Positions 1-9,996 of a stretch of 64,000 nucleotides of DNA are shown in pieces. The DNA is taken from the NCBI RefSeq assembly GCF_020379485.1, contig NC_063448.1, forward strand, positions 16,515,726 through 16,579,725, written 5' to 3'. The DNA comes from Brassica napus (Eukaryota > Streptophyta > Magnoliopsida > Brassicales > Brassicaceae). A program made the position numbers and the translations under genes. How positions within the stretch are numbered: the first letter of the stretch is position 1; each line of letters starts with the position of its first letter. Below the pieces are notes generated by a model. The model was not told the DNA's origin, did not search any database, and worked only from the letters and a program-made list of their open reading frames with translations.

Positions 1-221
1 CCATTTCCCTGTGCGCAGGACTGTAAGTAGAAGTATATGGATGTGGGTGTGACGGTATTTCATAGAAGGTTATGCGTCCGTCGACTCTTGGGACCAGTAA
101 CGGGACACATATGGTTGTCTAAATGAGTAGACACGTGTCCATAACGCCCTTTCAATAACCCCGGTCGGACGGCGGGGGATCGGGCCGTTACAAAAGTACT
201 CCACCTCTGCACGTCGGGCAT

Positions 222-371
222 TCAGTTCTTCTCCAAATCCATTCGTAGATGCTCAAAGCAGTCGACCATCCTTACGACAAGGTTGCTCAAAGTACCAGCA
301 GCTACGTTGAATCTTACAACACGGTATTCCATTTCGCTGGTCACAATAAAGTTGGCCATGATTTCCTGCAT
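222..371 (-). CDS. Small hypothetical ORF (49 aa)
   Basis: This uninterrupted 50-codon frame on the minus strand starts MQEIMANFIVTSEMEYRVVR and ends MDLEKN-stop. I do not recognise the family. Support is contextual: a good TATA box (524-532) lies about 150 bp upstream, and the sequence between is an A-rich, leader-like stretch. No signal peptide or membrane segment is seen. A GTAAGG at the Leu-Val-Val-Arg region could be a splice donor, so this may be the first exon of something longer that leaves the window. DNA downstream (1-221) is noncoding. It could equally be a chance ORF. Confidence 0.3.
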   Translation of the reverse strand: MQEIMANFIVTSEMEYRVVRFNVAAGTLSNLVVRMVDCFEHLRMDLEKN

Positions 372-523
372 GGAGCACAAACTTTGTAAGAAAAACCAAA
401 ATGAAGCTCGTACAAACTTTGTAAGAAACCAAACTAAGAAGTGATATAGAAGAAAAGAGAAAGATAGCTTACCAGAGATGAGAGAAGAAGTTGAGTGATT
501 TGGAAAAGTTAGAGAAACGGTTG

Positions 524-532
524 TATTTATAG
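524..532 (-). promoter_or_regulatory. TATA box (CTATAAATA)
   Basis: On the minus strand this reads CTATAAATA, an excellent plant TATA box. It lies about 150 bp upstream of the ATG at 371 in an AT-rich context, consistent with driving the small ORF at 222-371. Confidence 0.4.
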
Positions 533-630
533 AGTGGATTGATTATTTTGAGTATATATATTTATTTTTCTTTGAAGCGCCAACGTAATATAAAATGTTT
601 TGAGTATATATGTAAAAATGCATTGAGTAT

Positions 631-827
631 CTCTAATATATAAAAAGAACTAAATTTGAGACTCATAAACTATGCCACATCAACAAAAATATTTATATCC
701 AATGAAATTGTCACATCATCAATATTTACATGTCATCATCTAACCCCATGAAATATGTATCCATTCCCTTCTCTAACGTTCCCGGTCTAACTCTTAAAGA
801 CAATCCAAAAATCCTAAAAACAACCGT
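631..827 (+). repeat. Duplicated Helitron 5' terminus, copy 1
   Basis: The first 197 bp of the Helitron recur 260 bp downstream (891-1087) with scattered substitutions and no obvious indel. Both copies begin with TCTCTAATATATAAAA after an A. Confidence 0.85.
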
Positions 828-890
828 TCATAAGTTCTGTAACGACTACTTAGATTCCTGAAAGCCTTATTTAATAATAAAACATTCCAT

Positions 891-1087
891 CTCTAATATA
901 TAAAATAAACTAAATTTGAGACTCATAGACTATGACACATCAATAAAAATATTTATATCCAATGAAAGTGCAACATCATCAAAATTTACATGTCATCATC
1001 TAACCCCATGAAATCTGTATCCATTCCCTTCTCTAATGTTCTCGGTATAACTCCTAAAGACAATCCAAAAACCCTAAAAACAACCGT
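891..1087 (+). repeat. Duplicated Helitron 5' terminus, copy 2
   Basis: This is the second copy of the 5' terminal 197 bp. Its start (T890, preceded by A889) would be an equally valid Helitron 5' end, so it may be an alternative terminus or a nested, truncated Helitron. Confidence 0.8.
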
Positions 1088-1680
1088 AATGTTTTACAGA
1101 CAAGAAGCACGAATGTCAAGCAAATGGATGGTAGTTACTTGCATGATTTTCTTCGACCACAAACCCTAGATAGTAAAATCTCTTATGACATAACTTTTGA
1201 TAATCAAAAACACTATAACAACATATTTTATTCTGAAATAAAGTTGCACTTTATTTTACCTTTAAGAACAATGAGCTGGCTCATACAATAACATGCATTG
1301 TGAATTATAAATCGCAGGTTAATTTTAAAGTGTTTAAAGTAGTTTGTCTCATGTTGCTAATGATATGTATCTGCTATAGTTGTTTTGATGTTTTATTATA
1401 TGCTCACAGTATCCGCACTCGTATGAAGATGCCAATGGAGATGACCACTCAAGTAAGGTTTTGTGGATTCTTTTTAGGTGAGATCAAGAGACAAACAATT
1501 TTTTTCAATGGTGTCAAATCAGACTAATGCAATGAAAAACTGGATTTGGGAGTCATCTATTAATGGAAAGTGCAGAATCAAACAAAAATGGTTTACTCAA
1601 CTTGCTCTAATAATATCAGCAACAACAAACATATATGCAACTTCTCTCTTTCATCCCTTCTCTAAATAATAAACACATTA

Positions 1681-3120
1681 ACAACTAACGTAGTTTCCAC
1701 CCCAAACATTGTCCACGCCTTGAAAGGCAAATGTTACTCACGTGCCTGAAACCAAACTCCTTATACAGTCTCACCAACTTCTATGCAACCACTCAAGCAA
1801 AGACATGTTCAAGTCTACCATTCTCACAATATGATTCATTGACAAAATCAACTTTAAAATTAGTATCTAATTAATGATATTTTAAAAAAATTCTCAAAAT
1901 AAGCTACCAAAGAAATAAAAAGAAAAATATCTAAAAGCTTTTATTTTTTTTGCTAAAAAAATATCTAAAAATTAAAAGACATATATACTAACTTATCGAA
2001 ACTAACTTCAAAAGAGTCCAACAAAACAACAAAACAACAAAACAATATTAACAAGTTTTATTTTACGGTAGATCACATGAGAATCATACTCCCAAACTAA
2101 ATTAGAAAAAATAACAAATAAAAAACATCAATAAAAAATTTAACTTGATATGGAAGCTCTTTGAAAAAAGAAACATGAAAATGTTTAGCTAATAGTTTTT
2201 TTTAAACATGTCTTAAGGAATGCACAACTTTAAAATAATCATATTTATCAAAAAGAAAAAATCAATGTAAAAATAAATTAGAAAAGGAAAATACTATCTA
2301 AAATTAGTTGATATCTATGCTAAATTTTTGAAGAAATAACATGAAATATTTTTAAATGAATCATAGATTATGTCAAACATACGGAAATTGGATATATCAA
2401 AATAAAATAATAGTCGTCAATATAATTAACCTGATAAAATTGAAAGAGAAAAGAAGATACATGGAGAAAATATTGAAAATAAAACAATAAAAACATCAAA
2501 TTATTAAAAAAAATAAATAAAAATTTGAAATACAAAATCTATCAATATAACAATGTTTTAAAAAGGGAAATACCAAAATACCACATTCCTAATACTGGGT
2601 TTTTGGAATATGGAATTTAGGATTCGAATAAATATATAAATGAATAATTATTTAGAAAATTAAAAATGAGTTTCCAAAAGAATTTTAAAATTTCAAAAGA
2701 TAATTAAAAAACAAATTCAAAAAAATTTATTAGAAATTTCGAATTTGAAAAAGTATAATTCAAAAACATAATTTTTTATTTATTTAAATAATTATTTATT
2801 ATACATATAAAGCAAGGTCTTTTGATTCTCAATGAAGAGGTATTTTTGAAAATGTTTATTTAATAAAAGTAAACATGAATAATGATACCCATAATGTAGT
2901 AAATATGAAAAATTTATTTTTTAAAATGTCTTTTTAGTGAAGGTAAACATAAATAATGTATCAGGTGGTAAATATGAAAATTTCTTTAAAAATTATAATT
3001 AAATATTTCATCTATAATCACCTGCATTATTTTTTTAAACATTCCAAGCTTTTTTGCTCTATATTAATTCAAAATAATTTTAAATATTCAAAATAATTTA
3101 AAACTTAAAATTTTTATAAT
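1681..3120. other. AT-rich Helitron interior, no gene
   Basis: This is very A/T-rich sequence with homopolymer runs. I see no coding pattern, RNA gene or ordered repeat. Confidence 0.7.
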
Positions 3121-3144
3121 ATAGAATCTGCGCCACGGATCTAG

Positions 3145-3621
3145 TATATGTAAAAATGCACTGAGTATATAAGCAATTAAGTACATACAATTGTTTTCTA
3201 TGTACACGCATGTGCGTCTGTAATATTACATGTTTGAGAGTGACATAATATTAATAAATAAAAAGAAATAAATAAAGTTCAACAGTGACTTATTTCTACT
3301 GGCTAAGATGATTTAAATGAAAAGGAAATGTGGAGTTATTGGTCTCTGGCACCTCTCTGTATACAGTTTCCGAAACACAAAACTGAAACTATAGCCAAAA
3401 TAAGAACTATACTCTTAATAATTAATTATTCACTCGCTTTGTTGTTTTCTGCAAAACTTATAAGTTTTCTTGTGTTAATTATGGTCCGGTGATGGTAGCA
3501 TTAAGCATTGGTAGAAAACTGACATTGTTAAAACAATGGTTAGTAATGCCAAATCATAATAGGATCACGGCATATTAAGTAATTAGTATATTTTATAAAT
3601 ACATTTTGTTGGCCTAAAAAA
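3145..3621. other. AT-rich spacer, nothing recognised
   Basis: The sequence begins with the right half of the 23-bp repeat that the Helitron split. Beyond that it is AT-rich with no ORF or repeat I can support. Confidence 0.6.
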
Positions 3622-3664
3622 GTAAGTAGTATTTTTTTTTTTGGGGCAACACGTAAGTAGTATT
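3622..3664 (-). mobile_element. Micro-insertion: extreme 5'-truncated LINE-type tail
   Basis: A 12-bp direct repeat GTAAGTAGTATT (3622-3633 and 3653-3664) flanks only 19 bp, which on the minus strand read GTGTTGCCCC followed by a run of A. This is what target-primed reverse transcription leaves when it aborts just after the poly(A) tail. Confidence 0.5.
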
Positions 3665-3740
3665 TATCTTTATATTTACTTCGGAGCTTTGCCGTAAGGC
3701 AGTCTTGTGACACTTCAAGCCTTCAAGGAAAGCATTTAAA

Positions 3741-5219
3741 ACTTGTACTTATCATTCTTTTTTTTTAGGCTCAACTTCAACTTTTCATTTACCAAATAAG
3801 AGATTACAATGGTTTTGACTTCAATAGAGTTCAACCTCAAAGACAATGAAGAGATCTATTACCACCGAGGAACACGTCTATGGATCCTACGCTACCCAAT
3901 CGTTTTCTTCATTGTACTCTTTAACCACTGTGAGAACGAGTTCATCCTATGACTCAGAATGAACCGTCTCTTACACCACCTAATTCTACCACTAAAAAGC
4001 GATTACAAAGCCAGTCCTAGACCTTCAGAACATCCTAATCCGAGGAAGCCAATACAAGAACATAGCGATGGTGCCATAAAATAAGAGTTATAACCATGAC
4101 CATTCGCAACAACACCAGCGGTGCATATCCTCAGAAAAGGAAACCAAGGTGCGGTAGTGGCTTTGAATCGTCCAGAGGAATGTCGAGTTCTCCACCATAA
4201 GGCTTTGAGCTCCAACAATTCCTCATGAAAAAAATCGGGTTTGAGGAATTGGCTCCACCTTGATCCAGCAAAACCTGAAAACCAGAAAGACAGAGCAGCT
4301 CTGTCTGATAAGACAAACTCAGTGGCACTGCGAATAAGCTGTTCCGTCATGTGTGCGTCTCAAGGCTCAATCTCTCCTGTTGACCAAGCAGAGAGTGAGA
4401 AAGCCTCTGCACATGTTGTCTCTGAAGACCAGAGCACAACTTCCTGCTCAGGTCACCTTCACACAAGATATCGAGACTCGGAATGTCCAAAATGATGCGT
4501 CCTTCCTTCCGTTTTTCCGGCGTAGCCATAGACGACTCGTCACAATTGCTGGGAGGATCAAACGCACACGAATCAAGAGCCAGTCAAGCCAACACACATC
4601 GGCGTTATGAACTCTGTTCACGCCTTCGAAGAGGCTGAAGCTTCAAAAAACACTTGGGGTTGGTTGACAATCATCAGGGATACACAGACGCCGTACAACT
4701 CAGACACTAGAACACAACACCCTTTCCCATCGCTAATCTGAAGAGACGAGTCGGCACACCAAGCCAACTTTCAGATCTACTTAAGTTAGAACAGCCGGAG
4801 CTACGAACCTCTTCCTCGGAATTGAATCTCGACAAATCTAAAGGGAAAATGACTGTCGAGACCAGCAAACCCTAAAAGCCGACCATCCCGGAGCCTCCTC
4901 TTCTCTCAGCTCGCCGGAACTCCAGAGATTCGTCGTCGTCAAGCCTGCTCAGCCCCGCCGCGGACAGATTTGAAACAGGACGCTTCCACGAACTCCAGAG
5001 CTCCGAGCATGTCACCGGAAAATACAGAGCCACCAAGATGGCAAAAGGAAGACAAGGATAGAGGTAAGAGAGACCTCCGACGCCGGGAAAGGTCATCGGC
5101 CGTCGGGGGAGAAGCGCCGCCGCACGAGTGGAGAGTTTGAGCTAGGGAGAGTTGAGAGGATATTAGGGTTTTTCCGCTGGCTGTATGAATTTTTTTAGCT
5201 TACTTGTACTTATCATTCT
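3741..5219 (-). mobile_element. Non-autonomous non-LTR retroposon, 1.44 kb with 18-bp TSD
   Basis: An 18-bp perfect TSD ACTTGTACTTATCATTCT (3741-3758 and 5202-5219) flanks 1443 bp. On the minus strand the insert ends in poly(A), seen as the T run at 3759-3766. Its 5' part (about 5190-4870) is GC-rich, like a LINE 5' leader. ORFs remain at 4872-5096 and 4003-4350 (minus), but no endonuclease or reverse transcriptase motif is present, so it must have been mobilised in trans. It could be a LINE with its coding core deleted or a Sadhu-like retroposon. The perfect TSD implies fairly recent insertion. Confidence 0.8.
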
Positions 5220-6010
5220 ATCATGTCCAACGACACGACTTAAATTAAAGGAAAGAATAAAAAAGTGGGACAGTTTGAAATTTAATTTGTCGCAATAAAA
5301 CTTTTCACATTTTAAACAATTCTGTACATATTTTACTCTTCTTTAATAAGAAAAATAGTAAATTGAATTTTGAAAATGTAAAAAAATATGAAAAGTGTTG
5401 GAAACATAAGTATGACAATATATATGTTTAAACTTTAAAAAAAAATTGGAATCATATTTTATTTTATCTTCTAGCTACTGTTAGAATAATCATTCAAGTA
5501 ATCTACCTAGTTTATATGTTAGATTCTAAGTTTTAAACATAGATATATCAAGGGTATATACTGTAAACTAACCTTTCTTGTATATTCTAGCAAAGATAGA
5601 ATCAGTTACGTTATAATTAAGAAAGATGTCTTCGGTGTACCTACATCTTGATAACGATATATAGCCACAACTCAATGATATACGTCGGTTATATTACGTG
5701 ACATAACTTGTTCTGTCTTTTACTTTATATGACGCCTACAGGAAAAATACATTTCTCACCTACTATACGGTGTTCTGCTTAGGTAGTGTATATATTCTAG
5801 GTAAATCGTGAAAATATGGAAACTTCCATACTCGGTTAAAGAAATTTTCTAAATCTAAACTAAATCTACTCTAAATCTCTCAAAATATATTTGAGAATAT
5901 TTTCTCCACGTTCTTCTCCTCCTCCTTCTCCCACGATCGTTTTCTCTTCGTTTGTGTTTGTTTCTCTCTTCTTCATCCACAAAGTCATCTCTTCTCTTTA
6001 TCAATACAAC
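5220..6010. other. AT-rich DNA ending in a pyrimidine-rich leader
   Basis: No gene is seen in 5220-5880. From 5905 to 6010 the plus strand becomes rich in TTCTCC/TCTCTT, like a plant 5' UTR, and leads directly into the ATG at 6011. It probably is the old leader of the MULE relic that follows. Confidence 0.4.
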
Positions 6011-6263
6011 ATGATTCTAATCTATGTTAAATCTGGTGAATGAGTGTCTAGTTGCAGTGAAGAGTGAAGTTTCGTGGTAGACACAGCAAGGGGTGAACCA
6101 TAATGTTGTTAATGCTGAGTTCAGTTATTCGTTGTTGAATCAAAAAGGGAATCCTCCAATTATTATCACCAATGATCAAACATCTAATTTTGTGGGCTAT
6201 GCAAAGAGGGATTCATCTGCTACCATTGTCCAGTTTTGTGGGTTTGGGGTTTATTTAGGGTGA
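6011..6263 (+). pseudogene. Relic of MULE (mudrA-like) transposase N-terminus
   Basis: The frame from ATG 6011 begins MILIYVKSGE, then meets TGA twice where tryptophan is expected, and shifts frame near 6100. From 6111 to 6263 a clean frame reads NAEFSYSLLNQKGNPPIIIT and ends at TGA. The pattern (V-x-x-GEW, W-x-FVVD, SYSL followed by PIIIT) matches the N-terminal domain of the intact transposase at 9997-12345 (VYGEW, WDFVVD, ISYSLP, PINVTS). The middle of the domain is missing and no catalytic domain follows. It is a decayed fragment of a different MULE from the one at 8.5-16 kb. Confidence 0.5.
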
Positions 6264-6327
6264 AGTGATTCTGACCAAAAACTACAAAGCGTACATAAAC
6301 ATTCTTTTGCAAAAACTAACAACATAC

Positions 6328-6518
6328 TTAAACATCCTCGAGTATTTTACAAAAAACATTCTTGATATGTTCCCTCGACAAAGACTGAGACGTTTGCCGC
6401 TCATACTGTGATTCTGAAGATGCATGAGAGGCAGTAACACCTGGGGTTTCTTGCTTTAACTCTGACAGGTCAGTGAGAACCTCAGCATTCCTGAGGACAA
6501 TAATGGCTGAGACAGCAT
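6328..6518 (-). pseudogene. Last exon of an unrecognised captured or broken gene
   Basis: On the minus strand a TTTATGCAG acceptor precedes an open frame containing AVSAIIVLRNAEVLTDLSEL and ending CKILEDV-stop. The protein is hydrophilic with a Ser/Gln-rich middle and looks like a real C-terminal exon. I do not recognise it. Upstream on the same strand, 6540-7380 looks like intron and leader. Because it lies beside a MULE relic it could be a gene fragment captured by an old Pack-MULE, or a broken host gene. Confidence 0.3.
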
Positions 6519-6539
6519 CTGCATAAAGATGATACACAG

Positions 6540-7380
6540 TAATTGAAACTCATAGTCACATGAGATCCGTAAAGAAATATCAAATAAGCATATTAAAGGG
6601 CCAAAATAGTGTATAAAATGAATACCAAAAGTCGCTCAAGCGGGATTCGAGATGTTAGAAACATCCCAAACATGATTTACAAACTTAAGAGTAAGAAAGA
6701 TCACAGAACCACTAGTGAACAGAATTCTGCAGATCAGATTATAACACTAACCAATATATTGTCACCAAAACAGAATGTAGGAGTTATGTCTGATTCGTTC
6801 AACTTGTAATGTAAAATATGAGAAGGATGACATGAATGACCTTAAAAGCACAGAAGAGAAGACAACAAATGCTCTTCTAGATAAACATGACATATAGCCA
6901 AGCGTACATATAATCACCATGTCTTCCATGATAACGTTGAGAATGATGACAAAAGCCAGAAAGCTTAGGACCAAAAGGATCATAACATTGACCAAATCAC
7001 TAATTTGAAGCCGCAATAATTAAAATTGAACAACGATAAGCTATACTAGAGAATGTTATGAAAAATAATAAAACGAATCACGAGAAATCCTCTATAAAGA
7101 AGAGCTCTGGGTTTCTCCACTAACCCCTGAACAAATCGAAAACCTAATTTAGAAACGAATTCTTGGCAGCGAAACGAGATTTTGTATTCTCTCTGAATGA
7201 AACTTCGAAATTGATTAGGAAACATGGTTTGTGTCACATGTACTGTTCGAACTATCTGGATAAGCGATTGATTGTTAATCAACGGTCTGTATAAATCGTC
7301 ATTGAAGGGCTTCGAAACCTTCAGCAGAGAAGACGAAAAAGTGGAAGAAAAAGGGATCTAGGGTAAACCTGTTTTTTACC
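6540..7380 (-). other. Possible introns and 5' leader of the gene fragment
   Basis: On the minus strand 7380-7280 resembles a 5' UTR (CCCTAGATCCCTTTTTCTTCC). The 78-codon frame at 7046-7282 has no recognisable domain. The remainder is AT-rich and intron-like. No clear second coding exon was found. Confidence 0.25.
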
Positions 7381-7381
7381 T

Positions 7382-8525
7382 TATATAAAAGGAAAAATTT
7401 GGATAAATACACTTATTTATATATAATTTGAAAAATACACTCTTGTTTAATATTTTTGAAAAATACACTTATTTATATATAAATTTACCAAATTGCCCAA
7501 TCTTTATATTTCTCAATTCCTATTAAACCATTAAAAAAAATAATTTTAAAAAAATCGTTAGAGAATATTTTGTTTAATATACTACACATTATCTTTCTCA
7601 TGTCTTCTTAATATATCTTAAATATATTTTTTATTATTTTGAAAAGAAAAAAAAGAACGCAAGACGCGTCTCGTCTTCTCGAACCCTGGGTTATTTATCA
7701 TCAGTACTACTCAAAGTCACACTTGTGTGCGACATATTCAGAGAGCTTGTTCAAGATGTGAATGTTTTGGAGAACAATCAATAGCTCAAAAAAGCACGGA
7801 AACAAGCTTGCTCAAGATGTCATCGTACATGACACAATCGTGCCCGTACGTTGCGACTTTGGAATTTGATGTTTTTATGTTCTAAACTTTTTCTGTTCTA
7901 AATGTTTTTTCTGCAAAATTTGGTTTTGGTTACTCTAGGTTTTGATAACTGTTTTAGTTTTTATTTTGCAATAAGGTTTGATTATTTTGAACTGATCCCA
8001 TCTGTTTGCATTGAGAAGCCACTTGAACTGCACAATGTTTTGGGTAGACAATCTTGTTTCTTCGGAAGTCTCGTTTAATTTTTGAAAGAAATAACAACAC
8101 AGTTGTTTTGTTTCAAATGATAACGCCATTGTGTTTGTTTGTGAAACTAAGAATGTGAAACCAATGATAATTAGTGTTTTTCTTTTTTCATATTCAAAGT
8201 AAAAAAAAATAAACACATATGTGAATATCATATTAGAAGAACTTACTTGGTCTCAGCTTCAAGAAAGAATGAAAATTTTGTATAGAACGAGATGTGACTT
8301 ATGTTTATATAAAGTTAACAAAATAAAGTAAAATCTATATAAACTGTGTTTTCGTACTTTTCTTATTAATTTCAAATTTATATATTAATTATTGAAATGT
8401 CAAATTGAGGTAAAAAAGTAAATTAACATTAAAGAATGTGTAGTTTTCAAAAAAAAATAAAGACAGTGTATTTTTCAAATTTCAAATCCTAAATAGGGTA
8501 TTTTGCAAATTATCCCTATATAAAA
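7382..8525. mobile_element. Non-autonomous MULE (1126 bp) with 9-bp TSD
   Basis: A 9-bp TSD TATATAAAA (7382-7390 and 8517-8525) flanks 7391-8516. The ends are imperfect inverted repeats: the left begins GGAAAAATTTGGATAAATAC and the right, complemented, begins GGGATAATTTGCAAAATACC. Both continue into TTTGAAAAATACAC(T). A 9-bp TSD is diagnostic of Mutator-like elements. The 98-codon frame at 7935-8231 (minus) has no known domain, so the element depends on a transposase elsewhere. Confidence 0.75.
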
Positions 8526-8557
8526 TCTAATTTGTTTTATATTAAGTATTTAAAGTA

Positions 8558-8596
8558 GGGGCTTTTGCAAAAGTGACTCAAAACTTGGAGTCAAAC
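8558..8596 (+). repeat. Left terminal inverted repeat of the 7.5-kb MULE
   Basis: It starts GGGGCTTTTGCAAAAGTGAC and pairs with 16022-16062. The outer 15 bp are diverged and the inner 24 bp are identical. Confidence 0.85.
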
Positions 8597-9060
8597 AGAA
8601 AACTAAACTTTTCTTTTGACTCCTTTTTTTTTTGAGATTTTAACCCCACACCTGCAGTTTATCTACGAAAATGCCATTAACATTTTTTTTTTTTTTTTCG
8701 AAAATGGCTTCTTTACTGTCTCAACCTCATATTCTTCAAGTATTTACAATATTGCCACTGTAATGAATAGTGGCAACAACCTTGTACGAACTGTTTGGAG
8801 CTTTTAATGCCCTTTAATGCACGTAAATCTCTTTACACTCTGTCTGTTTCAATTGTTATGAACTAAAAACAACATTTCTTTCACTTTCTCTCTATATTCA
8901 TCCAAAAAACTCAAGCTTTTGATTCAAAATATGGGCTATGGTTGACAGAGCCATATTTCTTTCGTTTTGACTTACGGTTGCTTTCGTTTGAGGTTCTGGG
9001 TGGTTGGAGAAGACCCTGTGTGCAAACAAAGTCATCTCACCTAGTTTAAGGTACGAATTT

Positions 9061-9149
9061 GAATTTTTTTTCAAGATCTGTTCGCGTAGAAGACTTACTA
9101 GTAAGTCATCTGTATGTAGAAGACTTACTGATGAGTCTTCTGGTCAAAC
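9061..9149. repeat. Outer part of the subterminal short-palindrome field
   Basis: GACTTACTAGTAAGTC and GACTTACTGATGAGTC type palindromes start here and continue through the foldback and on to 9920. Confidence 0.7.
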
Positions 9150-9846
9150 GGACGACATAAATTAAGTCGTCCAGCTTTGTTTGTTAAAAAAAAACACTCC
9201 AGACGACTTATATATACGTCGTCTACGAGAAACGGGCTAGTTTTGCATTTGACCGAATCGTGTCAGATCTTTGACTATTTCTGGACGACTTATAATTCAG
9301 TCGTCTCTGGGAAAGTTAAAATTTCAATATTTTATGAAAACTTGACGACTTACGTGTAAGTCGTCCTAGGTTAGTTTTGTAATTGAAAAATAAAACTTCA
9401 TAATTTAACTTTAACCAGACGACTTAATATAAAGTCGTCCCTCCAGAAGACTTAATTTAAAGTCGTCCGGGGAAAGCAAAGTCGTCCAGAATTTTTCCCA
9501 ATTTTCTGGTCAAACCTTGCTTATCCCGGACGACCTTAAATTAAGTCATTTAGCTGGACGACTTTCATCTAAGTCGTCTGGAGAAAGTTAAATTTCAAGT
9601 TTTATTTTTCAATTACAAAACTAACCTAGGACGACTTACACGTAAGTCGTCAAGTTTTCATAAAATATTGAAATTTTAACTTTCCTAGAGACGACTGAAT
9701 TATAAGTCGTCCAGAAATAGTCAAAGATCTGACACGATTCGGTCAAATGCAAAACTAGCCCGTTTCTCGTAGACGACTTATATATAAGTCGTCTGAAGTT
9801 TTTTTTTTAACAAACAAAGCCGGACGACTTAGAATTAAGTCGTCCC
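9150..9846. repeat. Giant foldback: about 332-bp inverted repeat with 33-bp loop
   Basis: The left arm 9150-9481 is repeated in inverted orientation at 9515-9846. Most of the arm is near-identical (for example the block TTTGACCGAATCGTGTCAGA and its complement at 9719-9756). Only the inner roughly 80 bp are more diverged. The arms contain several GACGACTTA...TAAGTCGTC palindromes. The foldback sits in the MULE immediately upstream of the transposase leader, so a transcript reading into the gene would form a long hairpin. Confidence 0.9.
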
Positions 9847-9996
9847 TTTTAATTTTCAATTGCAAAAGTGACCTCTTTAGACGACTTACCTTTAAGTCTT
9901 CTGGACGACTTAATGCTAAGTCGTCTGCGGCAATGTTTATTGAACTTCTTCATTTTCTCTATGTTTACTAATGTGTTTTATTTTGAATATTTGCAG

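Larger units (their letters stand above)
630..3144 (+). mobile_element. Non-autonomous Helitron (2.5 kb)
   Basis: The 5' end reads TCTCTAATATATAAAA, the 3' end is CTAG, and the element sits between A (629) and T (3145), as Helitrons do. A 5-bp stem (ATCTG/CGGAT, one G-T pair) lies directly before CTAG at 3127-3141. Removing the element joins two copies of a 23-bp tandem repeat (GAGTATATATGTAAAAATGC...), giving a believable empty site. The interior is AT-rich and holds no Rep/helicase gene. Short ORFs at 1300-1669 look accidental, although a CAG...GTAAGG-bounded stretch at 1408-1455 could be a captured exon. The family comparison (Arabidopsis and Brassica Helitrons) is from memory. Confidence 0.65.

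Noticed and set aside
1300..1669. Two overlapping ORFs of 75 and 63 codons
   Set aside because: They lie in the AT-rich Helitron interior, with no domain, no upstream signal and overlapping frames.
9868..9996. Upstream extension of the transposase frame (43 codons)
   Set aside because: It begins at GTG, runs through the GACGACTTA palindromes and ends at a TTTGCAG acceptor-like site. The family-like start is ATG 9997.
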